Translations under genes and position numbers: made by a program
The notes under the pieces: model-generated
The model's input: the letters and a program-made list of their open reading frames with translations, nothing else
The model's database searches: none
What the model was told of the DNA's origin: nothing
Shown here: one piece after another, positions 54,501-62,763 of the stretch
How positions within the stretch are numbered: position 1 is the stretch's first letter
How the letters are laid out: every line of letters begins with the position of its first letter
Source: Reticulitermes lucifugus
Lineage: Eukaryota; Arthropoda; Insecta; Blattodea; Rhinotermitidae
Direction: 5' to 3'
Length of the DNA: 64,000 nt
Assembly (NCBI GenBank): GCA_026260175.1
Contig: JAKCWW010000527.1
Coordinates: 20,088 to 84,087, forward strand

Positions 54501-57500
54501 TCACGGGATGTGTCCTTCTTTTTCATGCATATGAAATTTCATACTTCTGAACACCCAATGAAAACAGTCTTAGAAATAACTGAAGCACTGGTGTTGGATA
54601 TTAAGAAATGCTGAGATCAGTTGCAACAAGGCCACAAGCATCCAACACAGATGGCACTAATATTAAACTTCAATATTCTTTCATATCAGTTCAAAAATTT
54701 TGTGTCCTGTCAAATAATGGTACCAGAACAATACTAACATCTCCAACAGTTTTAATGCCCACACATACTTTAGACCTGTCATCCATCACCACAGTAGATG
54801 AGGCCAATATATGACTCACACTATGATATTGAAAAGCATGCGATCCTAATATCAGGTGCTTCATACATCTTCCACATGGGTTACATGGCAAGATTTTTAT
54901 CTCAGCAGTTTCTATTGGTTTCCCATTATCTTTTTATGTGGCCCATGTTTCTGATCCATACATAGGTTCTACTACTGACATAGCACTGTACAATTTTATA
55001 CGCAGTTTTGGCTACAGGCTGGCAACATATATGCAGAATCCTTGGAATACAGACTGAACATTTACACACATAAAGAATTTTACTTGTAAGACAAATAGGA
55101 AAGACAAGCAAGTCTGAACACTGCAAGACACTTATACACAAGGTGAACAGCATGGTATGCAAACCAAGTACAGTGTGCATACTTACCAGACACAGATTGC
55201 CGGTGTGGGAGCCATGGAGAGGCGTAGCAGTGAGTGCAACAAGAGAACACACACACGCACATCAGTCTACAGTCACTCATACCAAACTCACATTCACCAC
55301 ATAAACACATCTTATCCAACTAATAGCAACCATTTTTGAGACCATTTTTGAAACAAACTTATACCAGCATGTGACATTTTAGGTTCTCAAAGTGGTAACA
55401 AAATTGTGCTTCTGGAAAGCAACACTGTGTAGTCTGGGTAGATATGTACCAACATTTCAGGAAAAGGTACTGCCTTCAACTTCTACCCTACAAGACATAT
55501 CAAGCAAACTCAAGGTAGCAAGTTCCTCCAAAACAATGCTATACATTTATCAAACTACAGAGCATTACCCCTGAAGAGCAGATAATTTGCACTTATATCA
55601 GAAAACACACAACAGGAAAATTTACCCTTACACCTCCACTTCATATTTGTAAGTACCACGAAGATGGAGGCAACAGGTCCTCGTGAATTAAAAAATAAAT
55701 AAATGTAGGGGAAAAAGTGGGGGAAGAACTGGTACCCATCTACCAAACTACATAGCAACACATCCAATAAGACTGTAATTTTGTGAGATCTGAGGTTCTC
55801 ATAGTGGCACTCATGAACATTCAAGTCCCTTGGAATATGATGTCATGTCAACTGTTAAACAGTACCCTATAACCTAAAGTTTGCCACTCAACATAGTGTC
55901 ATATCCCTGAATACCTGAATACTTGACCACAATGCTGATACCTCTGTGTGGACCTCAAATCTGACATTACCATCTGGGGTTTTTACAACAGCAAATCATG
56001 GGTTATGACACCGTGTAGTCTGGTACGTGGGTACAGACATTTCAGAGGAATGTTCTGCATCCTTCATCTTACACTGAAGGAGACAATATTTCCTGCATAA
56101 CATTGGCACCCACCTAGCAGACTACACTGCTTCAGAACCACTATATGAAATTAATGGCTGAAGAGGTTGTAGATGTTCCAAATAAGACTAATAGATCATG
56201 AACGGTTAGTACATTGGGATTTGGAAGTGGTGATGGCCAGCTTGAAGATACTATCCTAGAATATAACTAATGAGGGAAAATAAGGTACAGAAACTGAACT
56301 GGTAACCTGAGAGATTTGTACTTCCAAACCAGAAGTCTTAATACTGACATGATTAGTTCGAGGTTCACCACAACACAACCCTACTTTGCGCCACTTCAAT
56401 TCAGTTCAGAAATCCAGTCCTGTAAGATCAATTTTAGTACATGTTTCCATCCGTCTTGCCTCCCAAAAGGCATTTTTCGTGCTGTTCACCTAGTGCCTCT
56501 GCCCACCTAGGCAGTGATATAGAATCCATTTTTGGGATGGGGGCAAGCAGATGGCAGATTATATTATCCCCAGTGATTGGGAAGAGCAGACATTCTTTGC
56601 ATTCATGAAGTTTATTTCCAGCGAAAGTGATGTTTTCAATGTGTGAGAAGACACACACATACAATAACTGAACATGGATAAAACTCAGTATCCACGAAAC
56701 AGGGCTTCAATTAAAATGCTTGACTTAAATACACTCATTTTCGTTATGCACGGCCATATATTCTGCCTCATTTAATTTTCCCCCAAAATATATTTCTTGA
56801 GAACACTATTCTGTTATGTAATTTCTTTGCTTTTATCTGTCAGGCACAGTCAGTCTCCGTGGTAGTGTGTTCTCACACTTTCTTGATCTCAGTTACCACT
56901 CTTACCGCATGACATCACCACACCTATCACAACACAATGCACGTTTGCTCCAAATACCTCCCAATGACTGAATGCACAGTATATTCATAAATGTTCATGT
57001 CTGTCAGACATTTTTATACATATTAATTTTTAATGCCTGAGGTAATTACATGTACCACCAGTTTTAACTTCCAGAAAATCTTCATTTTACCCACAGTGTA
57101 TTTATGTGATTCATATAATTCTCACATTCAACAGCAATTACTTCCCTAAACAGCATTAATCATTCTGTGTTTTTGAAATTCAGATTTAGTGTGTTTTCTG
57201 TAAGTTATGAACTAAATTTTTAAATATTACAGTATTTACATAAACGTCCGGTTTCAAATAGTTAAAAGAATTTGAACAAATATAAGGCAAATTTTTTTGC
57301 TAGACACCTGAAGAAAAAGTATGCTTTACATTCAAACACACATTATGTAATTTTTTTACACAGCTCATTTCTATGCACTAGGTAAACCTACCTAAATTCA
57401 TGACAAATGTTAGGACACTCAAAATCTGCCAGGAAATTAGGTGTGTTACAGTCAGTTTTAACAGTTCTTCATAGATGGTGGTGAGAGCTGTGCCATGAAA

Positions 57501-60500
57501 TAAGGTGTCAGAGAAGTGGATAAGTGTGCCATAAGTACATACATATTTCTTTTATCACACACATCACTCAACTGGATCATATCTCATGAAGCAGGTTTAT
57601 TTATTATTTTGGTTTCAGACACATGAACACCATGGGCTGACCTCCCCAACAAACGTGCACACAGAACCACCAGATATGTCCAACTTCTGCTTTCCAACCA
57701 ATGCCAAGCGAATATCCACCCAACATTTGCTTAGTCCAGGGAAGACCCATCCAACAAATCAATAAAAAATCTGTAGGCTATTTAACAGTGTTGTATCAGG
57801 TGCTTGGGTAATCTACAGTTGGTCCAGTAAGTTATGTCAGTGGATACAGATAGTCACTTTGCTGTTCATTATGCCAATTGTCAGATTTCAATAATAAATA
57901 AATAAATAAATAAAAAAAAAGAGAGAAGGGGGGGGGGGGAATCCTAGGACAATACGTTATACAGGCCACAACTGCTTCCCTTTCACGTCCTCTCATCCAA
58001 TAGTCTGATCTTACACAGACTGAGTTACTGACAGCACCATTACATGAACTATGAGAAGCATTCAGAAAGTAATGCCTCTGCCAAGGTATCTTGCACAAAG
58101 AGGTGTGACACTAAAGCAGAACTTGTTCCAGCTTCTTTGGAGCTTCAGTCAGCCATGGGATACGGCTTGGTAAACACAATGGCTTGCATTTATTTGGTCT
58201 GAAATGGATGACTCGTTTTCAACCAGGCTGAAGCAAATCAAACAGTGGGCAGTTGCTGCATTTTTTATGTGCAAAAATGGAATTCCCATTGGAATTCAAC
58301 TGGTGATTATTGGCTTTTTATGCTGAAGATACTGTTCGTCGTTAGGTGTGAAAATTAAGGGATAGTGGTGGAAATTTGGACCTGAACAATGAGCTGCAGT
58401 CTGGAAGGCATTACCACAAATCAAGATTTGAACGGGTAAAAAGTTGACAAACTTATTAAAGAAAAGTTATGAAAATTCTCAGACAGCCACAGTGGGGACG
58501 TTAAACACTGGTTTACCTAGTGTCAATGAGATTATCGTAGGTTTGGGTTACAAAAAAGTGTGTGTTCAATGGGTGCTGTGTAAGCTTACACCCAAAGACT
58601 GGAAGCATGTTAACCATTACTTGCCTGCTACAAAAGTGAGGATAATGATTTTCTATACAGCACTGTTCCAGGTGACGAAAGATGGGTGCATCACTACAAT
58701 CCGGAAATGAAAAGCAAGTCACTTGAATACCATCACCCCACTTCTCCCATAAAAAAAAAAAATTCAAGACTCAACCTTCCACTACAAAATGCATGCTCAC
58801 CATTTTCTAGGACTACAGAGGCATCATTGACAGGAGCACGTGGTCAATGGTACGAAAACCAACTCTGAAACTTAAGTAAAGACCCTAAAGAGATTGAAAC
58901 AATCAATCACATTTGCCATGAAGAAAGCCAATGCTTCTTCAACATGATAATGCTAAACCACGCACTAGTGCTGTCACTTTAGCGGTGAGAGAGAGCATTG
59001 GATTTGAAGTTGTTCCACACCCTCCCTACAGCCTGGATTTGGCACCATCTGACTTCTGGTTGTTTGCAGCTCTCAAGAAACCTCTCGGAGGAATTCAGTC
59101 ACGTGATGAAGAATTTCAAGCTGCTACAGGAAAATTTCGAGAACAGCCTGCAGAGTTATATAGCACTGGGTTTGAAAAACTTGTTCAAGGCTGGTGGTGT
59201 TATACTGAACAAGAGGGAGACAACTTTGAAAAATGAGGTACAGAAACAAAGTACACATTCTGAGCTATATTTATTTTGCATCTTGTTTCATTTTGATAAC
59301 TTGTCTGGGAGTAAAGACACACTGTGGAGGCATTACTTTCCGAACACTCTTTGTGCAAGCCCATTTGGGGATGCAGGGAACAAACTAACATCAAAACACA
59401 AGGTTTCCCATGAACAACTGATTGTTATTTCTGGTGGTCAAGAAATGTCCAGCTTTCATTGAACCAGAAGGATTACAATTTTCTCACACAGGTCTACTGT
59501 CACCAAATTACAAATTTACTGTCACACTAACACATTCTGCATATTCTGTACATTCTGTACATTCTGTACTTGTCTGAAAAGTGCTGCTATGAGGGCAGTT
59601 GTGTCCAGCCTACACATCATGCAGTTTGGTCCAGTGAATCAAATCAGAGCAATTCAAAACCACTCATCCTCATTATGAGAAATTCAGCTATATTTGGTTG
59701 TTTATGTTATTTTTATTTGAGAGTTTGTTAGAGCAACAGGTAAGAAATTACTACATTTTTTTCTCAGTACACATGATGAAGCGTTATTCCAGAGAAGTGT
59801 GTTTCAGAATTTTTTTCAGAAAAGACAATAAAATAATACAGACATGAACACTAACATCTTTCCACTCACTGCTACAGTCTTCTACATCCTACCTCCCTCT
59901 CTCACTCAGACATTTGCCACACTTCTTGCTCATGCTCCACCTCAATACAGGAATGGCATAAGGCAGGAGTTTCTTATTTTTACATGCGCAAGTGTCTTCT
60001 TGTTTTAACTTTCCTGCAAACTAATACGTAGCTAATAGGAGTTTCAAAATGTAAAGGCTGGAAATGAGTTAACTACTATTTTCACAAAAGCTTTCACTGG
60101 TTCATGTCCCAAGCAAGTTAAATCCAATTCAGAGCTTCAAAACCTAGTTTGTTAAGAACCATTTCAATATTATCCACTCACTTACATCTAGGTCTCTCAA
60201 AGAGACCACTTCCCTTAAGATTCTCCAACCAAAATTCTGTATGTATTTCTGAATGCCCTTCATGTTATCAGTAGTAGGACTTGAAGATTTCCAAACAGCG
60301 CCATGTGTTGATGGTGATGTCATGGTTTTTGAATGTTAATGGGCAAGATGTCAAGGATGTGGTGGTGCAGTGGTTTCAGCACAAGCACTTGGGAGTACTG
60401 TGCAGAGAGAATCCATTGACTGGCATGTCCCTGGGCTGCGCGTCTCATCGCCCACAGGAACTTTTTAATGCCCTCTACTCCTTTGCCCAAAATTTCCAAA

Positions 60501-62596
60501 TTGGTTTCATATGAATAATCCTTTCCTATTACCCTCCCACCACTTTACCAGTCTTCATAATGACTGCTTCCTAACCACAATTCTGCATACAATTTTTGTT
60601 CTGCAAACCTAATACAAAATGTCATTGACTGGGTGCTTGCAAAGATATGAAAGAATGTAGAACACCTCCTTCAGAGCAACAAACATTTTTAAATTTCAGG
60701 AGAATTACAGGCTCATGTGGATTGACAATGTTGATTCCAAATCCAGTAAAACCCCAATTTTATATTTTTTGTGGTGACAACCTAAAAATGGCATAATAAC
60801 GAAGAAACATGGCTCTTATGAACATTCGAGGAAAACGCAAAATGCAGTAACATAAAATTGGTGTTTTACTTTGCATACATGAAAAAAGGCACAATTTGTA
60901 GCAGATATGCTTTCAAAGAACAGGCATTTTGCATTAATGCAGTTATTCTCCATTCTCATTTGTTGCAGGGTTGACAGCAATATCAATACACACTACTCAC
61001 CTTCTTTGTTGCGACCTTTCTTCTTTGTGCTGCCCTCCTGCAACACACAAGCAATATTTAAGAAATTAGGTATAGCAGAACAAGGAATGGGGAACTCACA
61101 GGCCATGCAACTGAACTATCATTTTGGAATTCACCAGCCCCACACACAAAAAAAAAAAAAAAATCTCAGTGTATGCACAATAGTATAACATACAGACAAC
61201 TTACCAGACATACAACGGACATAAAGAGCGGAAACTCACCTGTCACATTACAGAACTAGGGATCACATATTACAAAAACAAGTATATTTTCTCCTGTTAC
61301 GTATTACAGCCAGGCTTTTGAAATGTATTTTGAGGGGGGGGGGGCACGCACATGTTAGCAAAGTCAGATGTGATACTTGTTACCTTTATATGAACAGAAA
61401 CACAATTAGAGGCAGACAGTAAATTAGTGTACATGCATTTGCACAGGGACAGCATGGAACTAGAGTTCCATCTGCATACAAGAAATAATTTCTTACTTGT
61501 GACTGAAATTCTGGACACTGTGCATCATCTCAGGTTAAAAGAACCCACAACATTTCATAGGAGGATCTGCCTCTATCTTCAAGGGGAATGACGAAAGAGG
61601 AAAACCTAATGCGGTGGGCCTATTAGAATTTTTCAAGTTTAAAAAATGACCCCCCCCCTCCCTTCAATAAGAACATTGCAACAAAAGGCTTACTTATTTC
61701 ATACCTTGTAAAGATGTACACAATTCACATTACACGTCAACAGCACATTAAAATGCTGACAAAGTGGCAAGCAGGCCACGCTGAAAATTTGGTTTTGTTA
61801 CTGATGTATTAGCACTTCCCATTCTACAGAACCAGAACTGCAACCACACACCATGACAACAATCGAGGTCCTATACCACATTATCACATCTGACTTTGCT
61901 AANCCCCCCCCAAATACATTTCAAACGCCTGACTGTAATATGTAACAATATTTTTGCACAATCTGAAACTTCCATGGCAAATAAATACACTGAACTCTTG
62001 GATGATCAGTCACATCATGACTGAAGTCAATGCTCTGGAGACTTGTTCTGTCTCCATCAGGATAGCAAATCTGATGATGGAGACACAGCAACACTTAGGG
62101 CAGTAGCTTAAAGTGAAGCAGTCAATTTTTTGGCAGTTCTTCACATTATATTTGGGCAAACACAGTACTAACTGACAAGGTATCTGCTGGAACACCAAAA
62201 CATTTTCTTGGCACATAATTACATTTCCAGAAGCACTAAAATATGATCAATGCAAGACTGTAACGAACTGTCGATACAAATTCAGTAAAGTCTGAGTGCC
62301 ACAGAAGAACAAGTTTAGGCCTACAAACATGTTGCAAATATTAAGGCAGAGGTTTAACACACATTAAGTAACTTACAAAAAATATATAAACACCATGTTA
62401 TTTTTAGTTTTAAGCATGGCACTACAGGATTATGACTTATTTTTGTAAAGAGGTAGAAAATTCCAAAGTAGGCATTCTCTAAGGTAATTAAAAATTTAAT
62501 CCTGCCACCTAACTGTCAGCTGCAAGTGACTTAATCCACAAAACCACTTTTTTTAAGTACTATGACAGAAAACGGAGCAACAGAATAAATAAATAA

Positions 62597-62656
<60 letters not shown>

Positions 62657-62706
62657 NNNNNNNNNNNNNNNNNNNNNNNNNNNNNNNNNNNNNNNNNNNN
62701 NNNNNN

Positions 62707-62763
<57 letters not shown>

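Noticed and set aside
62050-62100. Fifth hammerhead (CTGATGATGGAGACACAGC)
   Set aside because: The CTGATGA is present but no GAAA block or closing stems follow.
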